A stretch of DNA of 64,000 nt from Desulfobulbaceae bacterium. Lineage in GTDB: Bacteria > Desulfobacterota > Desulfobulbia > Desulfobulbales > Desulfurivibrionaceae. The position numbers and the translations under genes were made by a program. A model generated the notes under the pieces. It ran no database searches, had not been told where the DNA came from, and was given only the letters and a program-made list of their open reading frames with translations. This document shows positions 1-8,756 of this stretch, one piece after another. Location of the stretch: NCBI GenBank assembly GCA_004332195.1, contig SJBG01000003.1, positions 1 through 64,000 on the forward strand, given 5' to 3'. Position 1 is the first letter of the stretch. Each line of letters starts with the position of its first letter.

Positions 1-674
1 ACCACTATCTTTTGAACTGGAGGCCATGGCAGCCAAACTGTTCGTGAAAACGGGGGAAGATCAACTTTGGCGTCCAGTTCGGATTTCAGCGTTGAAGCAT
101 CCTGAGACGCAACAAAGCGAATAGCGCGACTCGGCGCTGAAAGAATACTGCCGCAGGCGGCATCGTCTACGCCAAATTTGATCCCAGACGGTGAGATGTT
201 ATTCGTTGCCTCGACAAGTCGGGGAAGGTTGTCGTCGAATCCGATCCCCGCATGAATCTCAAAGAGACGTGCGATGTTCTCACCGCAATTCTCAATTCCC
301 TCGAACTCTCGCATAATGTCGGAGCCGTTGAAACTCCCTTGGATGTTATTTTCCCGGAGTTCTTGGGAGCTGTGACTTATCTTCCTTAGGAACGTCGTGT
401 TTGCGATAAGACAGAAGTTCTGTGCTGGTGTGACAAGACAGACGATAAACGGTCGGTCGTCATACTTGTGCAAGTTGGATAGCGATAGAACCGTATTCCC
501 GAAATTCCTGGAAGACGACGAACTAAACCGGATTGCATATTCAGCGCGATAGTAAACGGATCGATCCCTTGTTAGGCCGAATGTATCCGCTACGATTTTG
601 GCCAGCCGCGCCTTATCGTTGATGCCGTTATTCTCTCGGATCAATGCGATGAGCGCTGTGATGGGTTCACACAT
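1..674 (-). CDS. Putative type II restriction endonuclease, partial (3' end outside window)
   Basis: An uninterrupted minus-strand frame opens with ATG at 674 (protein begins MCEPITALIALIRENN) and runs without a stop through position 1, so at least 224 residues are visible and the C-terminus lies outside the window. The ATG overlaps the stop of the upstream methyltransferase by 8 bases, which indicates translational coupling. Recognisable stretches include DDRPFIVCLV and ISHSSQELRENNIQGSFNGS. I cannot name the family from memory with certainty. The cognate-endonuclease call is inferred from its coupling to a DNA methyltransferase. It could instead be another restriction-module partner. Base composition is AT-richer than the ribosomal-protein genes that follow, which fits acquisition by transfer. 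Confidence 0.6.
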   Translation of the reverse strand, partial: MCEPITALIALIRENNGINDKARLAKIVADTFGLTRDRSVYYRAEYAIRFSSSSSRNFGNTVLSLSNLHKYDDRPFIVCLVTPAQNFCLIANTTFLRKISHSSQELRENNIQGSFNGSDIMREFEGIENCGENIARLFEIHAGIGFDDNLPRLVEATNNISPSGIKFGVDDAACGSILSAPSRAIRFVASQDASTLKSELDAKVDLPPFSRTVWLPWPPVQKIV

Positions 675-1938
675 CGAAAAGACTCATCGTTTGCCCGTTG
701 CCTGATTTCGCCTGCGATGGGTTCTGGTCGCTTAGACTGTTTCTCTCCCAAAACACACCGTCAGAATACCCCTGTATGGTAGGGTCTGATTTGGCGGTCT
801 GAATCCTCTTAAGCGCCCAGCAGCAATATTCTTTGTTCAGTTCGATGCCGCAGAAACGCCGTCCAAGTTTGGACGAGACAACCGCCGTTGTACCGCTTCC
901 GAGAAACGGGTCGAATACAAGATCGCCAGCCAAAGAGCTTGCGAGAACCAGTTTAGCTATGAGTTTCTCTGGCTTCTGGGTGGGGTGATCTGTATTTTCT
1001 GGCATCGACCAGAAGGGTACTGTTATGTCAGTCCACACATTTGACGGATGAGTAAGTCTGTAATTACCGCTGTTCGACTCCTCCCAATCCTTCGGTCTGC
1101 CATCCTCCTGCCGATATGGAGCAATGACCTTTCGCTTGAGCTTCACTGCATCTATATTGAAGGTATAATCTTCGCCAACCGTGCAAAACCAGATGTCCTC
1201 TGTGTTGTTTTTCCAGTTCGCTTTAGCGCCGCGACCTTTCTCTCGCTCCCATGTAATTCTGTTTTGAACATGAAGATACCGGTCAAGAACCGGAAAAATT
1301 AGCGTTGATGTCCGCCAATCACTACAAACGTATACAGAAGCTTTTGATGTTAGCAGTGGAAGCATGGCTGACAACATGTCTTCGAACCACACGGCATACT
1401 GCTCCGCTTCTTTGGCGCGAAACACATGCCCGTTAAAGTTTTTTGTCAGATTGTAAGGCGGGTCAAGGATTAGCAAATCCACAAAGGAGCGGGGCAGCAA
1501 CGGAACGGCCTCGCGAAGGTCCTGGTGGATAACGCGGTCTGTTATGTCCTCCATGGCGGTAGGATTTGACAATTGCAAAAGATCCGAGGAAAAAACAGTG
1601 ATTTCATCCTCTGTGCATGTTAGCGTTCTGTTTCGTGGTGCGCGTGTCTTCATAATCCGTTCTTCAATCCTCTTGAGGGCTAACGACTTGGTTAGCCAAA
1701 AATTTGTATAGACCGTCGAACGAAGATTCGAATTGCTTGTCGTGACTTCGCCATATTGCGTTTTAGTGTCACCCGGCTCTAATGAGATGGCGCTCGCAAT
1801 TTTGATGCGCTTTAGACTCTGTTTGTTTGCCAATGCCATCGAGGCACCCAAAGACCCGGTGGGCGACGTAAGCGCTATTTGTTCTTGGCCAGGAGCTCTC
1901 ATCGCCTGCTCCAAGACTCCGGGTGTAACCTTCAACAT
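667..1938 (-). CDS. Beta-class DNA adenine/cytosine-N4 methyltransferase of a type II R-M system
   Basis: This is an SAM-dependent amino-methyltransferase that should protect host DNA from the adjacent endonuclease. Motif IV, DPPY, is at about residues 159-162 and the SAM-binding motif DPFLGSGTT is at about 343. The order IV before I, with the target-recognition region between, defines the beta class of N6A/N4C enzymes. I chose the ATG at 1938. The frame is open further upstream to a TTG at 1989, but those 17 codons lie in the inverted-repeat element at 1941-2081. The element's end reads AAGGTGG just before this ATG and could act as its ribosome-binding site. The catalytic domain begins near residue 100, so an internal start (ATG at 1653) is a further alternative. 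The target sequence cannot be predicted. Confidence 0.85.
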   Translation of the reverse strand: MLKVTPGVLEQAMRAPGQEQIALTSPTGSLGASMALANKQSLKRIKIASAISLEPGDTKTQYGEVTTSNSNLRSTVYTNFWLTKSLALKRIEERIMKTRAPRNRTLTCTEDEITVFSSDLLQLSNPTAMEDITDRVIHQDLREAVPLLPRSFVDLLILDPPYNLTKNFNGHVFRAKEAEQYAVWFEDMLSAMLPLLTSKASVYVCSDWRTSTLIFPVLDRYLHVQNRITWEREKGRGAKANWKNNTEDIWFCTVGEDYTFNIDAVKLKRKVIAPYRQEDGRPKDWEESNSGNYRLTHPSNVWTDITVPFWSMPENTDHPTQKPEKLIAKLVLASSLAGDLVFDPFLGSGTTAVVSSKLGRRFCGIELNKEYCCWALKRIQTAKSDPTIQGYSDGVFWERNSLSDQNPSQAKSGNGQTMSLFDV

Positions 1939-1940
1939 TA

Positions 1941-2081
1941 GGCCACCTTGAAAAATTGCTCTTTCGCCCGATTTCTGCGTTATGCTCAAAAAATTATCCT
2001 CGGAATATCAACCATATGCCTGCGGCAATTTTTTTTACGTGCCTTGAGCTCGAACAAAATAGCTGATTTTTCAAGGTAGCC
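1941..2081 (-). mobile_element. MITE-like element, copy A (141 bp)
   Basis: One of six near-identical copies in the window. Its ends are imperfect inverted repeats (GGCCACCTTGAAAAAT on the left, and the complement of GGCTACCTTGAAAAAT on the right). Flanking tetranucleotides are ATTA (1937-1940) and GTTA (2082-2085), a 4-bp target duplication with one mismatch. No transposase is encoded. The right-type end (CAAGGTGGCC) points at the methyltransferase and ends two bases before its ATG. It separates the restriction-modification module from the rplS operon. Confidence 0.85.
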
Positions 2082-2128
2082 GTTAGTGTTTCCATGCGAT
2101 CCCTCTTCGACTCAGCCTTGACACGACA

Positions 2129-2476
2129 CTAGTGGGTATCGCGTTCGCGAATCCGAGCGGCCTTACCGCGCAGGTTGCGCAGATGGTAGAGCCGGGAGCG
2201 ACGGACTCGGCCATTACTGATTAGTTCGATTTTTTCCAGCTTGGGAGAGTGCAAAGCGAAAGTTTTTTCCACCCCGATTCCATGGGAAATTTTGCGCACG
2301 GTAAAGCTGGCTCCCATGGCGCCGCGACGGCGGCGCATTACCACCCCCTGAAACACTTGAATCCGCTCCTTGGTTCCTTCAATAATTCGGATATGCACCT
2401 TGACGGAATCCCCGGGGCGAAAAGCCGGGAGGTCGTGACGCATCTGTTCCTGATCAATCTGGGCAATTGCATTCAT
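2129..2476 (-). CDS. rplS: 50S ribosomal protein L19
   Basis: Protein of 115 residues, the usual length for bL19, located at the 30S-50S interface of the ribosome. Typical family stretches are [29 protein letters not shown] and the conserved ending [17 protein letters not shown]. It is the last gene of the ffh-rpsP-rimM-trmD cluster, 132 bases after the RNA methyltransferase gene. In many relatives rnhB follows rplS, but here the next feature downstream is a MITE-like element and an R-M module. Its ATG at 2476 is preceded by GAGGAACCGAC, a plausible ribosome-binding site. Confidence 0.97.
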   Translation of the reverse strand: MNAIAQIDQEQMRHDLPAFRPGDSVKVHIRIIEGTKERIQVFQGVVMRRRRGAMGASFTVRKISHGIGVEKTFALHSPKLEKIELISNGRVRRSRLYHLRNLRGKAARIRERDTH

Positions 2477-2608
2477 GTCGGTTCCTCTTACAACGGTTGA
2501 TAATCCACACGGTTAATGATCACGATTACAGGGAGGCAGACGATCCGTCCGCACCAATTCATATCCATTCTCGGGCCCTGATTCGTTGAACACGCAAAAG
2601 GGCAGACT

Positions 2609-3256
2609 CTACCAGGATCTCAACAAACGATCAAGGATTATAGCCACGGCCGCTCGTACCGGTAGATAATTGTAAGCGTCAACCCCGTCGATCGGCGGCA
2701 GAAAAGCATCAACCTCAGCCATGGCTGCCGGAGCCAGACCTGAAGCCGTGCCAAATAAAATCAAAATCTGATCCCCGGCGGCCAGTCGCTGTCGGGCCTG
2801 ATCGTAAGCCATGGTTCGGGACTGCACCATGGCACTGGTGGCCAGAATCAATGGATTACGTGGACCCTGAGGCCTTTGAGAGATCTGATGAGATTGCTCT
2901 TGCAGCGCGCCAAGCTCGGCATAAAGGGTGGCCAAATCCGGCGCCACCTTCACCAGTTCCAGCGCGGCTTTGCGGGTTGGATTAAGCTCCCCGCCCCGTC
3001 CGCTCAACCAATGGGCTAACAGTTCGGCCACCAAGCGCTGTTGATCTTGGTAGGGCGTGACCAGATAAAAACGATTAATCCCGTAAGTGCGGCTAATTCT
3101 GGCAATATCGTGGATATCCAGATTGGTGACGGCCGAACCGATTATCTCCCCCCGGCGATTGTGTACCGGATAATGAACCAAAGCGATATTTATCTGGGCC
3201 CCAGCATGAATCCCTGGCCGAACCATTGCCTGAGATCTCGCCTGAGCCTCGGGCAT
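2609..3256 (-). CDS. SAM-dependent RNA methyltransferase, SPOUT type (adjacent to trmD)
   Basis: A 215-residue protein of the small RNA methyltransferase family commonly coded next to trmD in Desulfobacterota. Visible features are the N-terminal INIALVHYPVHNRRGEIIGS, the segment ITRTYGI-like RISRTYGINRFYLVTPY, and a C-terminal SPOUT-type part with ILILFGTASGLAP and YNYLPVRAAVAIILDRLL, which match the knotted SAM-binding fold. The start chosen is the ATG at 3256, whose A is the last base of the trmD TAA stop (TAATG), giving translational coupling. A longer frame to 3388 overlaps trmD and is rejected. The RNA target is unknown. Confidence 0.85.
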   Translation of the reverse strand: MPEAQARSQAMVRPGIHAGAQINIALVHYPVHNRRGEIIGSAVTNLDIHDIARISRTYGINRFYLVTPYQDQQRLVAELLAHWLSGRGGELNPTRKAALELVKVAPDLATLYAELGALQEQSHQISQRPQGPRNPLILATSAMVQSRTMAYDQARQRLAAGDQILILFGTASGLAPAAMAEVDAFLPPIDGVDAYNYLPVRAAVAIILDRLLRSW

Positions 3257-4011
3257 TATGCCATCTCCGATTTGTTCAGCAAATCGTGGCGCGCCAGCAG
3301 TTTTAGTTCCGCTGGCGTGAAGGTTGCGGTATTCAGTAATTCTGGACGTCGCTCCACGGTTCGCCGCACCGCCGCTAAAAAACGCCACTGAGCAATGACT
3401 GCGTGATCGCCGGAAAACAAGACCTCCGGCGCCTTTTGACCTTCAAAAACCCGAGGTCGGGTGTATTGTGGATATTTTAAGCCACCCCGACTACCCGGAC
3501 TGAAGGTATCGTTTGCCGCCGATTCATCGCAACCTAAAACCCCCGGTAACAAACGAATCACGCAATCCAGCAGGACCAGGGCCGCCGGTTCCCCGCCGGT
3601 GAGCACATAGTCGCCGATGGAAACCTCCCGATCCACATAAGCGCTCCGAAAACGCTCATCAACCCCCTCGTAGCGACCACAAACCAGGATCAGATGTTGT
3701 TCCCCGGCCAACTCGGTAGCCAGGCGCTGGTCCAGAGTCCGCCCCTGAGGGCTGAGCAAGACCACCTTGCCTCCCGCCGAGTCTACTCGGGCATGACGCA
3801 CAGCCGCGGCTAAAGGCTCGGGCTTCATTACCATGCCCGCCCCGCCGCCAAAGGGTCGGTCGTCGGTCATGGCGTGCTTGTTTGCGGTAAAGTCACGAAT
3901 ATTGTGAACCCGGACATCAATAATTTGGCCCTGCCAGGCCCGCCGGATCATCCCCGCGGCCAAAGGGGAATCAAAAAAATCCGGAAAAATAGTTAGAATA
4001 TCAAATCGCAT
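3256..4011 (-). CDS. trmD: tRNA (guanine-N1-)-methyltransferase
   Basis: TrmD methylates G37 next to the anticodon of tRNAs and prevents +1 frameshifting. The 251-residue protein starts MRFDILTIFPDFF, the usual N-terminus, so I placed the start at 4011 rather than 4035. It contains the knot motifs VCGRYEGVDERF and SIGDYVLTGGEPAALVLLD, then the helical C-terminal domain ending HDLLNKSEMA. It overlaps the downstream RNA methyltransferase gene by one base. The 173 bases separating it from rimM contain a short tandem repeat of CTGAGTTTTGAACC near 4100-4125 and no gene. Confidence 0.96.
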   Translation of the reverse strand: MRFDILTIFPDFFDSPLAAGMIRRAWQGQIIDVRVHNIRDFTANKHAMTDDRPFGGGAGMVMKPEPLAAAVRHARVDSAGGKVVLLSPQGRTLDQRLATELAGEQHLILVCGRYEGVDERFRSAYVDREVSIGDYVLTGGEPAALVLLDCVIRLLPGVLGCDESAANDTFSPGSRGGLKYPQYTRPRVFEGQKAPEVLFSGDHAVIAQWRFLAAVRRTVERRPELLNTATFTPAELKLLARHDLLNKSEMA

Positions 4012-4184
4012 AATGCTAAGCGCAAAGGTTGGCAAAATTTCGCTGAAGGCATTTTTTCTTTCTGTAGCCTGAAATTGAAGATCCGGAATTGGGGCTCTGA
4101 ACCCTGAGTTTTGAACCCTGAGTTTTGGGCGCTGCGTGTTGATCTCTGAGATTCGGGCTTCGCTCGATCGCCCCCTGGTAATCT

Positions 4185-4817
4185 CTACTTGACACCCGTC
4201 AACTCCAACAAGCCTGGAGGCGGAGTGAGCAACAGCCAGCGGGACTGCGCCGCGCCGTCAGCCTGGGCTTGACCATCGCGAGCCAAGGCGGTCGGGATCC
4301 GGCTGGTCTGAACCTGCATGAACTCATCATGCACCGGCACCAAATATTCTCGTCCCTCTTTATCAACTATCACCAGGACGGAGTGACCGGCAGTAGGCAA
4401 CAAACTATCAACCCAGCCAAGCTCCCGACCGTTTTCAAGTCGCACCACCATCCCTGCCAACTGGCACCAGTATATCTCTCCGGCCGCCAAAGAGGGCAGG
4501 CGGAGGGCGGGGATTGCCACCACCAAGTCCCGCAGTTTTTCAGCCTGATCCCGATTCTCTACCCCGGCCAAAAGAACAATAACCGCCTCTCCCTGGTCCC
4601 GGACCTTCAGCAACAGGCAACGCCGGGGATCAGCCCGAAAACCAGGCGGGCTGGTCTCAGTTGCGCTCAGCAAAAAAACTTCGCCGCAACCGCTAAAATC
4701 GAACAGATCATCAACCCAGCGAACTACCTTGATCTCGCCTCTGACCCCTTGCGGCTTAACAATTTTGCCAATCTCTACTAAATCGCCCCGCTGGAGACCG
4801 GTAAAAAAAATCCGCAA
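4185..4817 (-). CDS. rimM: Ribosome maturation factor RimM
   Basis: RimM helps assemble the 30S head and binds S19. The 210-residue protein has the N-terminal beta-barrel (EIGKIVKPQGVRGEIKVV, about 16-33) and the C-terminal PRC-barrel (VDSLLPTAGHSVLVIVDKEG then YLVPVHDEF). The start is a TTG at 4817 preceded by AGGAG at a good distance; no in-frame ATG lies near the conserved N-terminus. It sits 32 bases after rpsP. The KH-domain gene that often lies between rpsP and rimM is absent. An insertion AQADGAAQS near the C-terminus is unusual but small. Confidence 0.93.
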   Translation of the reverse strand: MRIFFTGLQRGDLVEIGKIVKPQGVRGEIKVVRWVDDLFDFSGCGEVFLLSATETSPPGFRADPRRCLLLKVRDQGEAVIVLLAGVENRDQAEKLRDLVVAIPALRLPSLAAGEIYWCQLAGMVVRLENGRELGWVDSLLPTAGHSVLVIVDKEGREYLVPVHDEFMQVQTSRIPTALARDGQAQADGAAQSRWLLLTPPPGLLELTGVK

Positions 4818-4849
4818 AGATCCACTCCTGAACAGTTACGAATCGCCGC

Positions 4850-5134
4850 TTATTCCGGCGTCGCCGGAACCGCACCCACTGAAGCCGAAGTTGAAACCAA
4901 AGCGGCCCCCTTGAGCAGGCTGCGCACCGTATCACTGGGTTTGGCCCCCCGGGAGAGCCAATCGGCAACCCGATCATGCTTGAGTATCACCGCTGCTGGT
5001 TTTTGCATGGGGTCATAGGTGCCGACTACTTCCAGAAAACGGCCATCGCGCTGGGCCTCGGAATCCGCCACTACAAGCCGGTAAAACGGCTTCTTTTTCC
5101 TGCCCATCCGGGTCAGGCGAATGCATACTGCCAT
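4850..5134 (-). CDS. rpsP: 30S ribosomal protein S16
   Basis: Protein of 94 residues (bS16 is usually 80-95). It starts [20 protein letters not shown], the family signature, and continues with [22 protein letters not shown] and the typical [21 protein letters not shown]. The C-terminal tail ([15 protein letters not shown]) is a short variable extension. ATG at 5134 is preceded by GGAGG. It lies 78 bases downstream of ffh and just before rimM, the common ffh-rpsP-rimM-trmD-rplS order. Confidence 0.97.
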   Translation of the reverse strand: MAVCIRLTRMGRKKKPFYRLVVADSEAQRDGRFLEVVGTYDPMQKPAAVILKHDRVADWLSRGAKPSDTVRSLLKGAALVSTSASVGAVPATPE

Positions 5135-5212
5135 CTTGATGTTGCCTCCAGTTTACTTTTGATTGGTTAAACGTTCGGGGTCAGTTCCCCCTCTATTGTT
5201 GGGTGGTGCCGG

Positions 5213-6577
5213 CTAACGAGATAACCCCTTGGGTCTTTTGCGTTTCTTTTTGCCGCCGATCAGAGAGCCCAGGCCCCCCGGTTTGCTGCGGAACTTTTTC
5301 ATCATCTTGAGCATCTCGGTGTAGCCCTTGATCACTTTGTTGACATCCCGGACCTCAGTGCCGCTGCCCTTGGCAATTCGCCGCCGCCGTGAAGCGTTGA
5401 TGATTGCGTAATTACGTCGCTCTTTGGCGGTCATGGAGTTGATCACCGCCTCCACCCGGCTAAGCTCTCTTTCATCGGGCTTGGGTATCTCTCGCGCCTG
5501 CTTGAAACGGTTTATCCCCGGAATCATGCCCATGATCTGCTCCAGGCTGCCCATTTTACGGATCTGCTTAATTTGGTCGAGAAAATCCTCCAAGGTAAAA
5601 CTGTCATGATGGAACTTCCGGGATAGCTCATCGGCCTTCTCTTTATCGATGACCGCTTCGGCTTTTTCGATCAGGGTAAGGACATCCCCCATCCCCAGAA
5701 TGCGTGAAGCCATCCGGTCGGGATGAAACACCTCCAGCGCGTCAAGACCCTCACCCAAGCCCATAAACTTTATGGGTTGGCCGGTGGTCTTCTTGATTGA
5801 AAGGGCGGCCCCACCCCGAGCATCACCGTCAAGTTTGGTCAGGATTATCCCGCTTAAACTGAGGTCCTGGTGAAACTTTTTCGCCACCGCCGCCGCATCT
5901 TGGCCGGTCATGGCATCAGCCACCAGGAGAACTTCCGTCGGCTGCAGGACCGCCTTGATTCGTTGCAGTTCACCCATGAGAACCTGATCCACCTGGAGAC
6001 GACCAGCGGTGTCGATGATCAGGGTATCACAACCAAGCTCCCCGGCCCGCCAGACGGCCTGGCGGCAGATATCCACCGGATCCTGGTTGCTCTGCGAAGG
6101 ATGAACCGGCACTTCCAGTTGGCCAGCCAATACCGTCAACTGCTCGATGGCGGCGGGCCGATAAACATCGACGGGAACCAGGTAAGGTTTCTTGCCATCG
6201 TTTTTGAGCCGCCGGGCCAGCTTGCCGGCGGAGGTGGTCTTGCCCGAGCCCTGAAGACCGACCAGCATGACGGCTATCGGCTTGCGTCCACCAAAGTCCA
6301 GATCGACATGGCTGCCGCCCAGCAGTTCCACCAACTCCTGGTGGACAATTTTAATCACCTGCTGACCGGGGGCCAAGCTTTTCAGCACCTCACGCCCCAC
6401 TGCTTTTTGGGTCACAGCGGCGATAAAATCTTTAACCACCTGGAAGTTGACATCGGCCTCCAGCAGGGCCAGTCGCACCTCGCGCAAGGCTTCCTGAACA
6501 TTTTCTTCGTTCAGGCTACCATGGCCGCGCAGTTTCTTGAATACTTCCTGCAGACGATCGGAAAGATTGTTAAACAT
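5213..6577 (-). CDS. ffh: Signal recognition particle protein Ffh
   Basis: SRP54 homologue, the GTPase that binds 4.5S RNA and targets nascent membrane proteins to FtsY. 454 residues, normal length. N domain, then G domain with GLQGSGKTTSAGKLA (about 107-121), DTAGRLQVD (about 190) and TKLDGDARGG (about 247), then the methionine-rich M domain (MGSLEQIMGMIPGINRF; later MLKMMKKF) ending in a lysine/arginine-rich tail. It is the first gene of the minus-strand translation cluster, so its promoter should lie in 6578-7042. Confidence 0.97.
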   Translation of the reverse strand: MFNNLSDRLQEVFKKLRGHGSLNEENVQEALREVRLALLEADVNFQVVKDFIAAVTQKAVGREVLKSLAPGQQVIKIVHQELVELLGGSHVDLDFGGRKPIAVMLVGLQGSGKTTSAGKLARRLKNDGKKPYLVPVDVYRPAAIEQLTVLAGQLEVPVHPSQSNQDPVDICRQAVWRAGELGCDTLIIDTAGRLQVDQVLMGELQRIKAVLQPTEVLLVADAMTGQDAAAVAKKFHQDLSLSGIILTKLDGDARGGAALSIKKTTGQPIKFMGLGEGLDALEVFHPDRMASRILGMGDVLTLIEKAEAVIDKEKADELSRKFHHDSFTLEDFLDQIKQIRKMGSLEQIMGMIPGINRFKQAREIPKPDERELSRVEAVINSMTAKERRNYAIINASRRRRIAKGSGTEVRDVNKVIKGYTEMLKMMKKFRSKPGGLGSLIGGKKKRKRPKGLSR

Positions 6578-7042
6578 ATTCTAACCTGACAGTGAAACAA
6601 TATCGGTTATATCGGTTATTCTATTTGCCCGTTCGCGCGACTTTGGTTACTCTTATGTCGAAGTCGAACCCGCTTAATTGGAGCGGCAGGGATTGGCACG
6701 CCGCCAGCGAACATGATGCCCTGCGGGCGGAAAAGGAAAAAGTCAGACTTTTTCGATCAACTCATCACGACATTATAATGACGCACCTGTACTCGTGACC
6801 GTAAACGTGACGAAATGTTACCAGAAAACAGGCAACGGCACGCTATACAGGAAGCTAATAAGCGTACCTGGAAGCGTGGACGATGTCAAGCTAACAGCAA
6901 CAACTAACAGCAACAAGCTGTTAGCAACCCGCGCAACAACTGGATACTATACCAACAAAAAACGAGTCTATTTGAGTTTCCCAAATCAAGTATAGCGCCA
7001 GAAGCCAAGTTTCATCATCCTTGAAAATAAAGGAGTTCACTT
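6578..7042. other. Divergent intergenic region between ffh and rng, with a 9-bp inverted repeat
   Basis: No convincing gene. Two short open frames (6592-6798, 6795-6995) lack family features. The region must carry the divergent promoters of ffh (minus) and rng (plus). It contains a direct TATCGGTTA repeat at about 6601-6619. Around 6892-6927, GCTAACAGC and its perfect complement GCTGTTAGC flank a second CTAACAGCAACAA copy, which could form a hairpin in the rng leader. The function of either is unknown. Confidence 0.4.
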
Positions 7043-8701
7043 TTGTCCACCGAATTACTGATCAATGCCACCCCCTATGAAATTCGAATTGCCCTGCTGG
7101 AGCATGGCAATCTTGCCGAGTTTTATCTTGAGCATCCGGCGGGAAAAGGACTGGTGGGTAATATCTATCGCGGTCGGGTGGTGCGGGTTCTGCCCGGCCT
7201 GCAAGCCGCTTTTGTCGATATCGGCCAGGAACGTACCGGTTTTCTTTACGTCGATGATGTCTTTATCAGCTTGCATGGAACGGAAATGGAGAAACGCCTG
7301 ACCCGTTGTGAACAAGACGACGGCCCCTTGGACTTGCCGTGCTGCGAGGGAAATACTGATCATCTCCGGCGGCGGATCCCCGGGCAAAATATCGAGGACA
7401 TCTTGACCGAGGGCCAGGATGTGCTGGTCCAGATCTGCAAAGATCCTTTGGGCGGCAAGGGCGCCAGGCTGACCGGTCAAATCACCCTGCCTTGTCGTAA
7501 TCTGGTTTTTATGCCAATGACCGAGCACATCGGCATTTCGCGCAAAATAGAGGATGAAGAAGTTCGCCAGAGTCTGCGTCGAGATATCGAGGCCCTGCGT
7601 CCCGCCGGAACCGGTTTTATTGTTCGGACGGTGGCGGAAACAGCCACCAGAGAAGACCTGGAAGCGGATATGGAGTTTTTGCTCCACACCTGGGAGGAGA
7701 TTCAGGTCCGAGTCGCCGCCGCGCCGGTACCCAGTCTGATTTACGAGGACCTTGATATCACCCTGCGGGTGGTCCGCGATGTTTTCTCTCCGGAAGTCGA
7801 TAGGGTGTTAGTGGATGACCCTCAAACTCATCAACGGGTGTTGAACTTTGTCGCAACCTTTGCCCCGCACCTTAAGGGCCGGGTTTTTCTGGCCAACGAG
7901 CTAGGACAGCTTGCTGGGACAGCAGGGTCGGCAGGAGCGGCCGGATCAGCTAGAGCAACCGAGCCAGAGGGACCGGGAGAAATCAAAGAAGTAGGGGGAG
8001 TTGCAAGAGTTGCCGGTCAATCCTCGCTTTTTGAGTCCTTTGGAGTTGACCTGGAGGTTAACCGAGCCCTGGATCGTAAAATCTGGTTGCGCTGTGGCGG
8101 TTATATCATCATTGAGCCCACCAAGGCCCTCACCGTTATCGACGTTAATACCGGACGTTATGTAGGGAAAAACGGTCTTGAGGAAACGATTTTCAAGACC
8201 AACATGGAAGCGGCCAAGGAGATCGCCTACCAATTGCGCTTGCGCAATATCGGCGGCATCATCATCGTTGATTTTATCGATATGGAGGATGAGTCCCATC
8301 GAGAGGCCGTGTTTGACGCCTTAAAAGAGGCGGCCAAAAAGGATAAAAGCCGACTCAACATTCTTCGGGTTTCTGAGTTTGGCCTGGTTCAGATGACCCG
8401 CAAACGCAACCGGGAGGATCTCGAACATTTGATGTGCGAGCCCTGCGCTTGTTGCCAGGGCACCGGGGTGTTACGTTCCGTTAGTAGTTTGAGTTATGCG
8501 ATTTTTCGCCAAATCACGCGCGAGGCCGGCCAGCGAGCGGGCAAGGTGGTGACGATCCGGGTCCATCCCCGAGTGGCCGAACACCTGCTCCGTGAAGAAT
8601 CTCAGACCATTGATTACCTCGAAAAAAAATGCGGCAAACGAATCCAAATCATGCCGATCAAAAACTCTCATCCAGAGAAATACAAATTTACCTGGCAGTA
8701 A
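7043..8701 (+). CDS. rng: Ribonuclease G/E family endoribonuclease
   Basis: Cytoplasmic endoribonuclease for rRNA maturation and mRNA decay. 552 residues. Start TTG at 7043 with AAAGGAG in front. The S1 domain (about 33-125) begins GNIYRGRVVRVLPGLQAAFVDIG. The DNase I-like catalytic domain holds the metal-binding aspartates in IDVNTG (about 366) and VDFIDM (about 410), followed by the Zn-link region CEPCACCQGTG (about 466) and a small C-terminal domain. It lacks the long scaffold tail of RNase E, so RNase G is the better name. Odd point: residues about 290-328 are an Ala/Gly/Glu-rich insertion (GTAGSAGAAGSARATE) that separates two conserved parts. Confidence 0.93.
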   Translation: MSTELLINATPYEIRIALLEHGNLAEFYLEHPAGKGLVGNIYRGRVVRVLPGLQAAFVDIGQERTGFLYVDDVFISLHGTEMEKRLTRCEQDDGPLDLPCCEGNTDHLRRRIPGQNIEDILTEGQDVLVQICKDPLGGKGARLTGQITLPCRNLVFMPMTEHIGISRKIEDEEVRQSLRRDIEALRPAGTGFIVRTVAETATREDLEADMEFLLHTWEEIQVRVAAAPVPSLIYEDLDITLRVVRDVFSPEVDRVLVDDPQTHQRVLNFVATFAPHLKGRVFLANELGQLAGTAGSAGAAGSARATEPEGPGEIKEVGGVARVAGQSSLFESFGVDLEVNRALDRKIWLRCGGYIIIEPTKALTVIDVNTGRYVGKNGLEETIFKTNMEAAKEIAYQLRLRNIGGIIIVDFIDMEDESHREAVFDALKEAAKKDKSRLNILRVSEFGLVQMTRKRNREDLEHLMCEPCACCQGTGVLRSVSSLSYAIFRQITREAGQRAGKVVTIRVHPRVAEHLLREESQTIDYLEKKCGKRIQIMPIKNSHPEKYKFTWQ

Positions 8702-8727
8702 CGCTAACATAAAAGCTGACATAAAGC

Positions 8728-8756
8728 TTGACAATTGACGGAAGCGGAGCTATAAA
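8728..8756 (+). promoter_or_regulatory. Sigma-70 type promoter of rplU-rpmA-obgE
   Basis: A perfect -35 box TTGACA (8728-8733), a 17-base spacer and TATAAA (8751-8756) lie just after rng and read toward rplU. Transcription would start near 8763. This gives an untranslated leader of about 330 bases that includes MITE copy B. The box match is direct; activity is inferred. Confidence 0.6.

Noticed and set aside
5870-6589. A 239-codon open frame opposite ffh
   Set aside because: It is the complement of a clear Ffh sequence and has no recognisable domain.
6592-6995. Two short plus-strand frames in the ffh-rng gap
   Set aside because: They have no ribosome-binding site, no family features, and lie in a divergent promoter region.
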